Shown here one piece after another: positions 6,281-15,267 of a DNA stretch of 42,224 nt. The position numbers and the translations under genes were made by a program. The stretch spans positions 5,721 through 47,944 of the forward strand of contig JADGAP010000006.1 in assembly GCA_015231965.1 (NCBI GenBank), in the 5' to 3' direction. Position 1 is the stretch's first letter. The number at the start of each line of letters is the position of its first letter. The notes below the pieces were generated by a model, which saw only the letters and a list, made by a program, of their open reading frames with translations, ran no database searches and was not told the origin of the DNA. This DNA comes from Magnetococcales bacterium (GTDB lineage Bacteria; Pseudomonadota; Magnetococcia; Magnetococcales; JADGAP01).

Positions 6281-8494
6281 TTAGCGCCCCAGGGAGGCGA
6301 CGGCCCGTTGGGGACGGTCGAGCAGGGCGATGAGGGGGGCGGTTTTGTTCTTGAAGTCCGCCAGTTGCTTGGGGGAGACGGGATCGGCGGTGGCGGTCTG
6401 CACCGAGAGGGGGTTGACCTGCTCGCCGCCGACCCGCACTTCGTAGTGGAGATGGGGACCGGTGGCCCAACCGGTCATGCCGACCCGACCGATGGTATCC
6501 CCCTGGCTGACCCGCTGCCCGACCTTCAACCCGGGAGCAAATCCCGAGAGGTGGGCGTAGGCGGTGGAATATTTGGCGTTGTGTTGGATGACGATCAATT
6601 TGCCAAAGCCGTTCATCTCGCCAACGAAGGTGGCCTTGCCGTGGGCGGTGGCCCGCACCGGGGTTCCCATGGGGGCGGCGTAGTCCACGCCCTTGTGGGC
6701 CCGGGTGTAGTTGAGGATGGGGTGCAAGCGGCTGAGGGAGAAGCCGGAGGAGATGCGGGTGAAGTCCACGGGGGCGCGGATGAACATTTTGCGCATGTTG
6801 CGTCCGGCGGGGTCGTAGTAGCCGGTCTTGCCCAGGGGATCGGTGTAGCGGACGACGCGGATGGAGCGGCCCTGATTGACAAACTCGGCGGAGAGGATCT
6901 CGCCCTCCCGCACCGGCTTGTTGTTTTCGTACATCGATTCGTAGACCACGGTGAACTTGTCGCCGCTCTGAATATCCCGGGCGAAGTCCACGTCCCACTC
7001 GAAGAGCCCCGCCAGCTTGAGGACCATGGACTGGGAGAGCCCGGCCCGCTTGCCCGCCGAAAAGAGGGAATCGGAGATGGAGCCGGTGATGGTGGTGAAG
7101 CGGGTGTCCAGATCGCGGGCTTCGATTTTGGGGACGAAATCCCGGCCCGCCTGCTCCCGCACCAGCCAGAAGATGCGGGAGTCGTCGATGGGATAGGAGA
7201 GTCCCAGCAGCTCGTTGTCGTCGGTAAACGCCAACTTGACCGATTGCCCCGGCTTGAGATTGCGCGCCAGTTTGAAAACATCCCGGGAGGCGTTGGCCAC
7301 CTTGAGGGTGGTCTCCTTGGTGACATTTTTACGGGAGAGCAGTTGCTGAAGGTTGTCCCCTTTGCGCACCACCTCCTCCACCACGCGGTCGGCGTGCTTG
7401 AAGGGGGTTTTGGTGGCCTTGGCGGATTTGACCGGTTCGCTACCCTTGCCCTTGCCGCCGTCGGCGCTTTTCCCCTCGGGGGCCTTGGCGGCGGACTTGG
7501 GGTCCGAGGTCTTGGTCTCCGGGGGCTTGGCGGCGGACTTGGGGTCTGCAGCGGTCTTGGCGGCGGCCTTGGGTTCTCCCAGGGGCAAATCGTTGGATCT
7601 CCCCGGCGCGACTTTCGCCAAGGCCGGCTTGATCGGAGATTTGGCCTCGGCGGGCTTGGCCTCGGCGGGCTTGGTCGGAGCCTGGGCCTCGGCGGGCTTG
7701 GCCTCGGCGGGCTTGACCGGAGCCTGGGCGTTGGCGGATTTTGTCTCGGCGGGCTTGACCTCGGCGGACTTGGAGCCCGGGGGGGAGGTTTCCCCGCGCA
7801 CGGCGGCGCGCACGGCTTCCGAGGCGATTTTTCCCGGCTCGATCACCGCCTTGAACCGTTTGCCCGCTTCGATGGCGGAAAGCCGCAGGGTGCGATCATC
7901 GTCCACCGGATAGGTGAAGAGAACCACGCGGCGCTCTTTGTCAAAGCCCAACTGAATAACGTCGCCAGGGGTCATGCGGCGGGAGACGGCGAACTTGGGG
8001 GCGGCGGCGGTGGCCAGCGCCAGGGCGGTGTTGCGCTCCACTTTTTGCCGGGAGAGCAGCGTCACGAAGGTGTCGCCCCGCCGCACCTTTTCCGTCACCA
8101 GGCGCAGGGGTGACGATTTTTCGGCGGATTTCCCCTCTTTGGCAGCGGTCGCGCCATTTTTCTTGACGCCGGGATCCTCCTTGGAGGAGGACGCGGAGGA
8201 ACGCTTGGACTTTTCGGAGGGGGCGTCGGCGTCGGCGGAGGAGTCCGACTCCTCGAACGAGCTGTTGAGGGCTGCCTTGGGCGATTTGTAGGCCGCGATG
8301 CGTTGGGTGTTGTCGATATCGCGATTTTCTTGACGCTCCACCTCGGAGGGGGCACCGCGCAACGATCCAGCTTCCACCATTCCGTGCCATGCCAACAATC
8401 CCATGAGCGCTACCCCCCCAGCCATCAGGCGGAAGCCTCGTCCAGGGGAGAACGGAGTGGGGGGGGTCGGGTTCCAGAATCGCTTTTCGGTCAT
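6281..8494 (-). CDS. M23-family (LytM) cell-wall endopeptidase, MepM-like
   Basis: A 737-residue peptidoglycan DD-endopeptidase-like protein. An N-terminal anchor or uncleaved signal helix lies at about residues 21-43. Two LysM-like/OapA-type repeats follow: TEKVRRGDTFVTLLSRQKV (about 134-205) and VEEVVRKGDNLQQLLSRKNV (about 372-440). They are separated by a Lys/Pro/Ala low-complexity linker (about 236-367) built from KPAEAK- and PKSAAK-like units. The C-terminal M23 domain has the zinc ligands His600 and Asp604 (HKGVD), His648 (YAH) and the His681-Leu-His683 motif, all present, so it should be active. It probably cuts cross-links in the periplasm to allow wall growth. No strong ribosome site is visible before the ATG at 8494. 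It stands alone, without an obvious operon partner. Confidence 0.9.
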   Translation of the reverse strand: MTEKRFWNPTPPTPFSPGRGFRLMAGGVALMGLLAWHGMVEAGSLRGAPSEVERQENRDIDNTQRIAAYKSPKAALNSSFEESDSSADADAPSEKSKRSSASSSKEDPGVKKNGATAAKEGKSAEKSSPLRLVTEKVRRGDTFVTLLSRQKVERNTALALATAAAPKFAVSRRMTPGDVIQLGFDKERRVVLFTYPVDDDRTLRLSAIEAGKRFKAVIEPGKIASEAVRAAVRGETSPPGSKSAEVKPAETKSANAQAPVKPAEAKPAEAQAPTKPAEAKPAEAKSPIKPALAKVAPGRSNDLPLGEPKAAAKTAADPKSAAKPPETKTSDPKSAAKAPEGKSADGGKGKGSEPVKSAKATKTPFKHADRVVEEVVRKGDNLQQLLSRKNVTKETTLKVANASRDVFKLARNLKPGQSVKLAFTDDNELLGLSYPIDDSRIFWLVREQAGRDFVPKIEARDLDTRFTTITGSISDSLFSAGKRAGLSQSMVLKLAGLFEWDVDFARDIQSGDKFTVVYESMYENNKPVREGEILSAEFVNQGRSIRVVRYTDPLGKTGYYDPAGRNMRKMFIRAPVDFTRISSGFSLSRLHPILNYTRAHKGVDYAAPMGTPVRATAHGKATFVGEMNGFGKLIVIQHNAKYSTAYAHLSGFAPGLKVGQRVSQGDTIGRVGMTGWATGPHLHYEVRVGGEQVNPLSVQTATADPVSPKQLADFKNKTAPLIALLDRPQRAVASLGR

Positions 8495-9059
8495 GTCGCT
8501 CGGTTCTTCTCTTTTTATTGGGGCGGCTGAACCGCAAGAACGTCCTTGAACGTGTTTGCCGGTCGCATCGGCTCTCGCGTTGGAGCGCGCGAGCCCGGGT
8601 TTTAACGTCGTCCACCCTTCCGTGGCAAGCCACCAACGTCTCGCAACTCAAGGCGTCCAGAGGGGCCGGTCGTCCCGCATTTACTTATTTCTCAAGATTA
8701 TTGCGGGGTTGTCCAAAACCTGATGCCGTTGCGCTGTGCAAAATGAAGGCCAATGGACACCCCGGTCCGACGGGAAGCCGACTTTCTTCCGCGCGGTCAA
8801 GGGCTCCGTCCCCTCACTTCAGGCTGTTCAACCCGCCAAATCGTCCCTGGACGCAAGGCTAACGCGCCCTGCGTCTGGGCCATGGGGGGAACCGCATGGA
8901 ACGCCGGGCGGAGCGCGAGGCTCACGCCATGCGGCGGAAAGCAGAATGAATTCCGAGGGATCGTCGTTTGTCACCCAAACCTGGCGTGGGCACCTCTTGT
9001 TTCGATCCGTTACGACCCACTTCCTTTTAGCAGGTGCAACATCCCCATTTCAAGGAAAT
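8495..9059. other. Gene-free region between the endopeptidase and trmFO
   Basis: About 565 bp without a supported gene. Several overlapping open frames exist, but none has a ribosome site, family motif or plausible composition. I see no RNA gene or family 1 repeat here. Confidence 0.5.
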
Positions 9060-10409
9060 TCAAAACGGGTTGGCAAGGTCCGGGGTGTCCTGGGCCAGCC
9101 ATCGGGTGATCTCCTCCAGCGCCCGTCGGGAGTAGACCGGCTTGTTTTCCTTGCGGGGCAGGGGGGGGTCCAAGGGCGGGAGGAGTCCGAAATTGGCGTT
9201 CATCGGCTGAAAACGGGATTGGCATCCGCCCCCCGCGACGTAGTGCATCAAGGCCCCGGAGAGGGTGGCGAGGGGGGGAGGGGTGGGGGTCTCCCCGCGC
9301 CGCAGCGCCGCCGCGTATCGCCCGACCAGCAACCCCGAAAGGGCCGATTCGGAGTAGCCCTCCACGCCGGTGATCTGCCCGGCGAAGAAAATACGGGGAT
9401 CTTGACGCCATTGCAACAGGGGCGTCAGCAGGCGGGGGCTCTCCAGGTAGGTGTTGCGATGGACCGATCCCAGGCGCACGAATTCCGCCCGCTCCAGACC
9501 CGGAATCATGGCGAAGACCCGGCGCTGTTCCGGCCAGGTCATCTTGGTTTGAAATCCCACCAGGTTCCAGAGGGTTCCCAGGGCGTTGTCCTGGCGCAAC
9601 TGGACCACGGCGTAGGGACGGCGACCCGCCTCGCCGGGGTTGTTGAGCCCCACCGGTTTCATCGGGCCGAAACGGAGGGTTTGGGGACCGCGTTCCGCCA
9701 GGGTTTCCACCGGCATGCACCCCTCGAAAGGGGGGACTTTCTCGAAGTCTTTCCAGGGAACCTTTTCGGCGGTGCGCAGCGCCTCGACAAAGGCGGTGTA
9801 TTCGGCGGGGAGGAGGGGACAGTTGATGTAGTCCCCCTCGGCGTTGGTCCCCCGATCATAGCGGGATTGCCGCCAGGCCTTGGTGAAATCGATGGATTCC
9901 AGGCTGACCACCGGGGCGATGGCGTCGTAGAAGGAGAGTCGCCCCGCCCCCAGGGTTTGGTCCATCCATTGGGCCAGGGGATCGGAGGTCAACGGACCGG
10001 TGGCGAGGATCACCATGCCCTCCCCATCGGGGGCGACCACCTCTTCCCGGTGCAGGGTGATCCGGGGATGGTCGAGCAGCCGTTGGGTGATCCAGCGGGC
10101 GAACCCTTCCCGATCCACCGCCAGCGCCCCTCCCGCCGGAACCCGGCAGGCGTCGGCGGCGGCCATCACCAGGCTGCCCATCCGGCGCATTTCGGCGTGG
10201 AGGGTTCCGGAGGCGTTGCGCTCGGGATCGTCGCCCCCCAGGGAGTTGGAGCAGACCAGTTCGCCGCAGTCTCCCGAATGGTGGGCCGGGGTGGAGCGCG
10301 TCGGGCGCATTTCGCTCAGCCGCACGGGAACGCCCCGCTGGGCCAATTGCCAGGCGGCCTCGCTGCCGGCCAAGCCGGCGCCGATGATGTGAACGGGGGG
10401 AGGGGTCAT
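9060..10409 (-). CDS. trmFO: TrmFO, folate/FAD-dependent tRNA (uracil-54-C5) methyltransferase
   Basis: A 449-residue enzyme that makes ribothymidine at position 54 of tRNA using methylenetetrahydrofolate and FADH2. The FAD-binding motif [10 protein letters not shown] is at residues 10-19. Family blocks follow: [30 protein letters not shown], the conserved cysteine segment [38 protein letters not shown] and the end block [11 protein letters not shown]. The length matches the family. The start at 10409 is set by the [12 protein letters not shown] context with AGGA just upstream; the frame runs on to 10508 but that stretch includes the porin's terminator. It is transcribed away from the M23 gene's promoter side as an apparently single gene. 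Confidence 0.95.
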   Translation of the reverse strand: MTPPPVHIIGAGLAGSEAAWQLAQRGVPVRLSEMRPTRSTPAHHSGDCGELVCSNSLGGDDPERNASGTLHAEMRRMGSLVMAAADACRVPAGGALAVDREGFARWITQRLLDHPRITLHREEVVAPDGEGMVILATGPLTSDPLAQWMDQTLGAGRLSFYDAIAPVVSLESIDFTKAWRQSRYDRGTNAEGDYINCPLLPAEYTAFVEALRTAEKVPWKDFEKVPPFEGCMPVETLAERGPQTLRFGPMKPVGLNNPGEAGRRPYAVVQLRQDNALGTLWNLVGFQTKMTWPEQRRVFAMIPGLERAEFVRLGSVHRNTYLESPRLLTPLLQWRQDPRIFFAGQITGVEGYSESALSGLLVGRYAAALRRGETPTPPPLATLSGALMHYVAGGGCQSRFQPMNANFGLLPPLDPPLPRKENKPVYSRRALEEITRWLAQDTPDLANPF

Positions 10410-10510
10410 GATGTCCTGACAGGGTTGGGGGAGGGCGGCCATTGAACAAGCAGGGGCGGCGGGGTTCCTGCGATCCCGGAGTGTGACGCGGGATGGGGGG
10501 AGTTCCAATG

Positions 10511-10551
10511 ATAAAAAATGGCAAGGGGGCGCGACCGAAGCCGCGCCCCCC
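10511..10551 (-). terminator. Intrinsic terminator of the porin gene
   Basis: On the minus strand a 9-bp GC stem GGGGGCGCG / CGCGCCCCC (10525-10533 with 10542-10550) is followed by TTGCCATTTTTTATC. It lies 45 bp past the porin stop. Confidence 0.8.
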
Positions 10552-10595
10552 TGGAAACCTTCCCGTTGACCGCCGAGGCGGGGAGCGGAAGGGGG

Positions 10596-11960
10596 TTAGA
10601 AGGCCACCTTCATGTTGGCCTGGATGTGATGCAGGGACTTGTCATCCAACACGTTGCTGACGTGATTGGCACCCCACTTGGGGGAGACGTAGCTGCCGAA
10701 AACGTTGAAGGTCACGCCCTTGTCGATTTCGGTGGAGAGCAGCAGCGAGCCGCCCCAGGCGCTGTCCATGTTGGTGGTGGCGGCCCCGGTGTCGCCGGGA
10801 TCCTTATCGGCGACGGCGGCGTAGTCCAGGGAGGGGTTGATGCTCCAGGCCCCGGCGGGAACGGTGACGCCAGCGCCCACGCCCCACATGTTTTCCGACA
10901 TGGAAGCCCGCCCGCCGCCCGCGTTCATGGCGTTGGTGGCGAAGCCCAGATTCATCAGATCCTGGTTGCCCGCCCAGGAGCCGTCCATGGCCCAGGTGGG
11001 GGACCAACCGGCTTCCGCGGGGGTGATGGCGTCAAAATCGCTGCTGGCGTAGAAGCCGTAGCCGTTCCACTCGCCCATGGCCATCTTGCCCTTGGCCCGC
11101 AAGGCACCCAAATATCCCGAGCCATCCGCCTGTCTGTTGGTGGCGGTGGTGCGGGCGTTGTTGCTCCAGCCGGCTTCGTAGATGCCGGTGGCGGTCAAAT
11201 CGACGCCGCCCACATTGCTGCCCAGGGTCAGGGCCACCCACTCGTCATGAACGCCGCTGTTGGCGTCGGTGCGGGCGAGCCCGTTGGCGGTGTCGGAGTC
11301 CTTGCGGCCATTCATGTAGCCGCCGGTCACTTGATAGTCGATCTTGCCAGCCTTGCCCAGCACCGACAGAACCAGCAGGTCGGTGTCGTCGTCGCTGGCA
11401 CCCATGCCGGCGGTATTGGCGGAAGCGCCGCCCACGGCCTCTTCCAGCACTTTGACGTGAGCCGCCACCACGGTGGTGTCGCCAAAGGACTTGGAGAGCA
11501 TCAGGGCCCCGAAGCCCAGGGTGTCGTGATTGACCAGGATGCCGTCATTGAGGGAGATGGGCATGTTGCCCGCTTTGACGCCCACGCCCCACGCTTCGGT
11601 CTCCATCCACAACTGGCGCACGTCCCAGTCGCCTTGACCGGCGGCCACCGTGCCGGGAGCGGCGACGGCGGAGCTGTTGGTCACCCGCTGATCGGCACCC
11701 TGCACCGTGCCGGTGTCGATGACGCGGGTCACCATGTGGGCGTGGGATTTTTGGCTGGCCAAAAAGTCCAACTGCAATTGCAGGCGCTGCACGTAGTAGT
11801 TGGTGTCGTCATTGTTGGCGGCACCCTTGGTCACAGTGGTGTCGCTGTTTTGAGCGCCGAAAAAGTAGTAGCCGCCCATTTTCACTTCCGACGCCTGCGC
11901 GCTGTTCGCCACGCCCACGGCGGCCAACGCCGCCATCCCCAGCATCCATCCCTTTTTCAT
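10596..11960 (-). CDS. Outer-membrane porin
   Basis: A 454-residue beta-barrel porin. The signal peptide MKKGWMLGMAALAAVGVANS ends in AQA with cleavage before Ser24. The mature protein opens EVKMGGYYFFGAQNS and ends in the alternating strand HHIQANMKVAF with a C-terminal Phe, the sorting signal for the BAM complex. Repeated alternating hydrophobic and Gly/Asp/Asn-rich stretches fit strands and loops; VRQLWMETEAWGVGVKAGNM resembles the part of porins that forms the pore wall. CAAAGGAGAATCTGC before the ATG is a strong ribosome site. A strong terminator follows, and about 570 bp of gene-free DNA precedes it, so it should be a highly expressed single gene. Substrate specificity cannot be read from the sequence. 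Confidence 0.88.
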   Translation of the reverse strand: MKKGWMLGMAALAAVGVANSAQASEVKMGGYYFFGAQNSDTTVTKGAANNDDTNYYVQRLQLQLDFLASQKSHAHMVTRVIDTGTVQGADQRVTNSSAVAAPGTVAAGQGDWDVRQLWMETEAWGVGVKAGNMPISLNDGILVNHDTLGFGALMLSKSFGDTTVVAAHVKVLEEAVGGASANTAGMGASDDDTDLLVLSVLGKAGKIDYQVTGGYMNGRKDSDTANGLARTDANSGVHDEWVALTLGSNVGGVDLTATGIYEAGWSNNARTTATNRQADGSGYLGALRAKGKMAMGEWNGYGFYASSDFDAITPAEAGWSPTWAMDGSWAGNQDLMNLGFATNAMNAGGGRASMSENMWGVGAGVTVPAGAWSINPSLDYAAVADKDPGDTGAATTNMDSAWGGSLLLSTEIDKGVTFNVFGSYVSPKWGANHVSNVLDDKSLHHIQANMKVAF

Positions 11961-12535
11961 GCAGATTCTCCTTTGCGCTTTGTCGCTTGCTTTAGAGCGG
12001 GCGGTGGTGTGAGGGCCACCTGGGTTGATTGTTGAATGATTCTCGTTCGTTTAACCCATCTGTTGCGGGTTTGCACGGATATTCCAACCGATGTGTGACC
12101 TTTTTGTGACGCCTGAAGAGGCGATCCATCGGGCAGGATTTGATGAAAGCATGATCCGTGCCATCATTACGGACTGTGTGATGTTCATAAACGCCGTAAA
12201 AATATGGAACATTCTCCGCCGTTCGGAGGAGGGGAATTCCGTCTGCCTGTCAAATGGGCGCTCTTTGCCTAAAAAACATGCAGCATCCGTGGGGAGGGTG
12301 CCTTCACACGATCCATGGGGAGAGGTGTTCCAACGGTGCAACACCTGGGGGTGCCAAGGCGGTCAAGGAATGGGCGGGGGGATTGGGAAGGGGGGCGGAA
12401 CGGGGCGTGGACCTGGTGGCACCGACGCCCGACAAAACGTGCGCACGGTTCGGGGGTAGGGGAGGGGAAGAGCCCTTCCCCTCCCTGATCCTGTTCGTCG
12501 TTGAAAAGTTGTTTGCCCGTCCTGCCGGGTCGGGA
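11961..12535. other. Gene-free region upstream of the porin
   Basis: About 575 bp. It must carry the porin promoter, but no clear -35/-10 pair stands out. A perfect 10-bp hairpin (ggaggggaag / cttcccctcc, 12461-12484, loop agcc) lies about 50 bp after the MCP stop and may end that transcript, although no T-run follows. No gene is supported. Confidence 0.5.
12461..12484. terminator. Hairpin downstream of the MCP gene
   Basis: Perfect stem of 10 bp with a 4-base loop (agcc). It could end the chemotaxis transcript, but it lacks a T-run, so its role is uncertain. Confidence 0.4.
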
Positions 12536-14470
12536 TCAGGGACGGGCGGAGGCCTCGACCAGGGGGGCGTCACAGTGTTCCAATAGGCGGGTCATGGCGT
12601 CCAGCAACTCCTGGCGAAGGGCGTTCATCTCCCCGAGGCAGCCGGGAATATCCTGGCATCGATCCTGGTCCGCACGATCCATGATCTCCCCCCCCATGCG
12701 GTGCAAGCGGGCGTGCAACTCCTTCAGGGGATGAAGATCCTGGTGGGGGGTGTCGTGCAGGCGCGTGGCCAGCCAACGCCCCACCTGGCAATGGTCGTCA
12801 TCCACCACCTGGGCGCGTTCCAGGACCAGGTCGCCGCGGACATGACGGATCAGCGCTTCCATCCAGCGCAGGTGTTCCGTGCTCAGCTCGGCGGCGAGTG
12901 GGCCATGCGTTCCCTCCCCCCAACGCTGGCGCAACACCTCCTCCTCTCGCCCCAACGCCCGGATCGTCCGCTCCAGTTCGCCGATGACGCAGGCCACATG
13001 GTGGATGGTGGCGTGGGAGCGGGCCATGTTGCGGGAAGCGTCATCGATGCGTTCTTGAATATGCCGCGTCGCCAGTTCAATGGTCTCCTCCACAATCAGA
13101 ACGTGGCCGGAGATCTCGCCCATGGCCAGGGCCTCCTCTTCCAGATGTCGCGCCTCCTCGGCCACCGCCGCCGCCACCACGGCCACCGCCTTGGTCTGGT
13201 CGGAGGCTTGACTGGCGGAGCGGAAAACCTCGCCCGAACTGCCGCGCAGTTCATCGGAAAGTCCCGTGACCTGCAAGGTGGAGCGGGAGACCGCCTCCAT
13301 GGCGCGGGTGATCTCTTCGCCCACCTCCGCCTGCCGGTCGGCTTGCTCGTCAATGGCGTGGATGGAGTGCGCAATGCCGTCGATGGACGAAACAATATCC
13401 CGCACCGCTCCCACCGCCCTGCCGGAGGCCTCTTCCAGGGCCTGGATGCTGTCCCGGATGGTATGGGTGGCCTCGGCGGTCTGACCGGCCAACTCCTTGA
13501 CCTCCTTGGCCACCACGGCGAACCCCATGCCCGCCGATCCCGCGCCCGCCGCCTCGATGGCGGCGTTGAGGGAGAGCATGTTGGTTTGATCGGCGATATC
13601 GTTGATCACCCGCACGATCTTGCCAATGCGCCGCGCCGCGTCGGCGAACTGTTCCATGGCCTGGGTGGCGTCGACGGCCCGTTGCGCCGAATCCTTCGAC
13701 TGGCCGCGGGCTTGCTGGCACAAACTCCGGGCCTCCAGCAGATGGCCGTTCATCTGGTTCACCGAATGGTTGACGTGGGCCACTTGCTCCTCCACGTCGC
13801 GCAGGGCGTCACGCACCGCATCGAAATTCATGTTCATCATTTCGGTTTCGGTGGTGATGGTGCAAACGCTCTGGGAGGCGTCCTCGGTGAATTGGGCGAT
13901 CTCCCCCACCTTGCCGGAAAGCCCTTGCGCCGCTTGGGAAAAACCTTGCAGATGGGTGTGGGAGCCCTGAAAGGCCGCGCCGATCCCTTCGATGATCACC
14001 ATCACGGTCTGGTTTTCCGAGCGGATGTGTTCCATGTTTTCCTGGCCGATGACCATGTCGCGGAGCAGTTGCTCCTGGCTGTCCCGCAGACCGTCGGCGC
14101 AATAACGGACCGAGACCGCGCCCCGCATCAGGGGGTGAATCCCCGCCGCCAGGGCGCGGGCCATGCGGTTGACGTCTTGCGCGATTCGGTTCAGTTCGTG
14201 AATGCAGCCGTTTTCCGGCAACGGCGCGGCGTGGGGATGCACCGCCAAAACGTCGATGCCTTGTCGCAGGAGGGCCATCTGGCGCGTCATGCGTCGCGCC
14301 GCCACCCATCCCGGGGCCAGGACGACCACCCCGACCACGGCCTCCCAGACTTGCGCGGCGTCATGATCCAGGATCATGTGCATCAGCACGGTCAGCAGCA
14401 TCGCCATGGCCGCGCTTTGCAACCAGAAGAGTGTGTTCAAGTCCCATTCCCGACGCCATAAGGTGCCCAC
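12536..14470 (-). CDS. Methyl-accepting chemotaxis protein with C-terminal zinc-binding CZB domain
   Basis: A 644-residue chemoreceptor. Two close hydrophobic helices (about residues 16-34 and 41-58) leave almost no periplasmic loop, so sensing is cytoplasmic or within the membrane. The conserved signalling tip VINDIADQTNMLSLNAAIEA with AGMGFAVVAKEVKELA lies at about 300-345 and contacts CheA/CheW. The C-terminus (about 530-600) fits the CZB signature: His533-L-R-Trp536, 24 residues, Cys561-Q-V-Gly-R-Trp566, 19 residues, His586-A-R-L-His590, all four zinc ligands present. CZB domains sense zinc or oxidants such as hypochlorite in known receptors. The GTG start has AGGAGG six bases upstream and lies 10 bp after cheY. 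It is intact, unlike the cheA and cheW of the same operon. Confidence 0.92.
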   Translation of the reverse strand: MGTLWRREWDLNTLFWLQSAAMAMLLTVLMHMILDHDAAQVWEAVVGVVVLAPGWVAARRMTRQMALLRQGIDVLAVHPHAAPLPENGCIHELNRIAQDVNRMARALAAGIHPLMRGAVSVRYCADGLRDSQEQLLRDMVIGQENMEHIRSENQTVMVIIEGIGAAFQGSHTHLQGFSQAAQGLSGKVGEIAQFTEDASQSVCTITTETEMMNMNFDAVRDALRDVEEQVAHVNHSVNQMNGHLLEARSLCQQARGQSKDSAQRAVDATQAMEQFADAARRIGKIVRVINDIADQTNMLSLNAAIEAAGAGSAGMGFAVVAKEVKELAGQTAEATHTIRDSIQALEEASGRAVGAVRDIVSSIDGIAHSIHAIDEQADRQAEVGEEITRAMEAVSRSTLQVTGLSDELRGSSGEVFRSASQASDQTKAVAVVAAAVAEEARHLEEEALAMGEISGHVLIVEETIELATRHIQERIDDASRNMARSHATIHHVACVIGELERTIRALGREEEVLRQRWGEGTHGPLAAELSTEHLRWMEALIRHVRGDLVLERAQVVDDDHCQVGRWLATRLHDTPHQDLHPLKELHARLHRMGGEIMDRADQDRCQDIPGCLGEMNALRQELLDAMTRLLEHCDAPLVEASARP

Positions 14471-14480
14471 GATGACCTCC

Positions 14481-14861
14481 TCAGACGCCGGAGATTTTTT
14501 TGACGGTTTCGAGGAAGGGCGCCGGGCTGATGGGTTTCACCAGCCAGCCGTTGGCCCCGGCCTGTTTGCCCTCCGTCTTCTTCTCCTCCGATTCGATGGT
14601 GGTGAGCATCAGGATGGGCGTTTTCTGGTCGAAGGCGCGCACCGCCTTGATAAAGGCGATGCCATCCATCTCCGGCATGTTGAGATCCGAAATGATGAGC
14701 TTGGGAGGGGTTCCAGAGGTTTTCAGGGCCCCCAGTTGGGTCAATCCCTCCTGGCCGTTGCCCGCTTCCGCAATGTCAAACCCCAGTTTGGCCACCAGTT
14801 TGCCCACCAGGGAGCGGACGCTGGGGGTGTCGTCTACCGTCAGAATGATCGGATTGGCCAT
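14481..14861 (-). CDS. cheY: CheY-like single-domain response regulator
   Basis: A 126-residue receiver domain without an output domain. All active-site positions are present: Asp10-Asp11 (ILTVDD), phospho-acceptor Asp59 (LIISDLNMPEMDG), Thr87 (MLTT) and Lys109 (WLVKPIS). In known systems such proteins are phosphorylated by CheA and bind the flagellar motor or another partner. AAGGAACGACC before the ATG serves as ribosome site. It lies between the STAS gene and the MCP gene and is intact, so it may still work with another CheA in the cell, since the local cheA is broken. Confidence 0.93.
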   Translation of the reverse strand: MANPIILTVDDTPSVRSLVGKLVAKLGFDIAEAGNGQEGLTQLGALKTSGTPPKLIISDLNMPEMDGIAFIKAVRAFDQKTPILMLTTIESEEKKTEGKQAGANGWLVKPISPAPFLETVKKISGV

Positions 14862-14927
14862 GGTCGTTCCTTGTTGGACGCGCCGAGAAAAAAATGGGAG
14901 GGAGACGTTCCTCGCCGGAGCCGTGGT

Positions 14928-15221
14928 TCAAGACAAAGGCAGGACGTCGGCATTCAGCCCCACCAGGATCAGTTTGGAACGCACCTCCTGGGGAGGATTG
15001 CAAAACCGCCACTGCTTGCCCATGCGCCGGGCGCAGAGGGCGGCGGCGGCGAGAACCTGCACCCCGGCGAGATCCATCTCGGTCACTTGCGCCAGATCCA
15101 CCACCGCGTGGGGCGACGGCAGACTCAGCAGGGTCAACAGGCGTTCCTTGAGTTGTATGGCGCGGTCGATGTCCACGGCGCCGCTCAGGGTCAACGTTTG
15201 AGAGGTCGGATCGAGTTTCAT
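14928..15221 (-). CDS. STAS-domain protein (anti-sigma-factor-antagonist fold)
   Basis: A 97-residue single STAS domain: strand TLTLSGAVDIDRAIQLKERL, then PHAVVDLAQVTEMDLAGVQVLAAA and a C-terminal strand/helix. The Ser or Thr that SpoIIAA-type proteins have at the start of the second helix is replaced by Leu51 (EMDLAG), so classical regulation by a serine kinase is unlikely. Stand-alone STAS proteins are found in some chemotaxis operons next to cheA/cheY, where they may act as scaffold or regulator. The start at 15221 is preceded by AGGGCAG; 46 bp separate it from cheA. It is intact. Confidence 0.85.
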   Translation of the reverse strand: MKLDPTSQTLTLSGAVDIDRAIQLKERLLTLLSLPSPHAVVDLAQVTEMDLAGVQVLAAAALCARRMGKQWRFCNPPQEVRSKLILVGLNADVLPLS

Positions 15222-15267
15222 GGTCTGCCCTGCCTTTCTTGGCGGGATGCGCTCAGGGGAGTCCCGG

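Noticed and set aside
8495-9059. Possible small genes on the plus strand at 8518-8862 and 8753-9109
   Set aside because: Overlapping frames of poor composition without ribosome sites or recognisable motifs.
6161-10445. Long plus-strand frames across the M23 and trmFO genes
   Set aside because: Gly- and Leu-rich shadow translations of the minus-strand genes; the low-complexity stretches are the antisense of the Lys/Pro/Ala linker.
12051-12459. Open frames at 12051-12344 (minus) and 12091-12459 (plus)
   Set aside because: They overlap each other; the plus-strand frame begins plausibly (MCDLFVTPEEAIHRAGFDES) but ends in Gly-rich low-complexity sequence and has no ribosome site.
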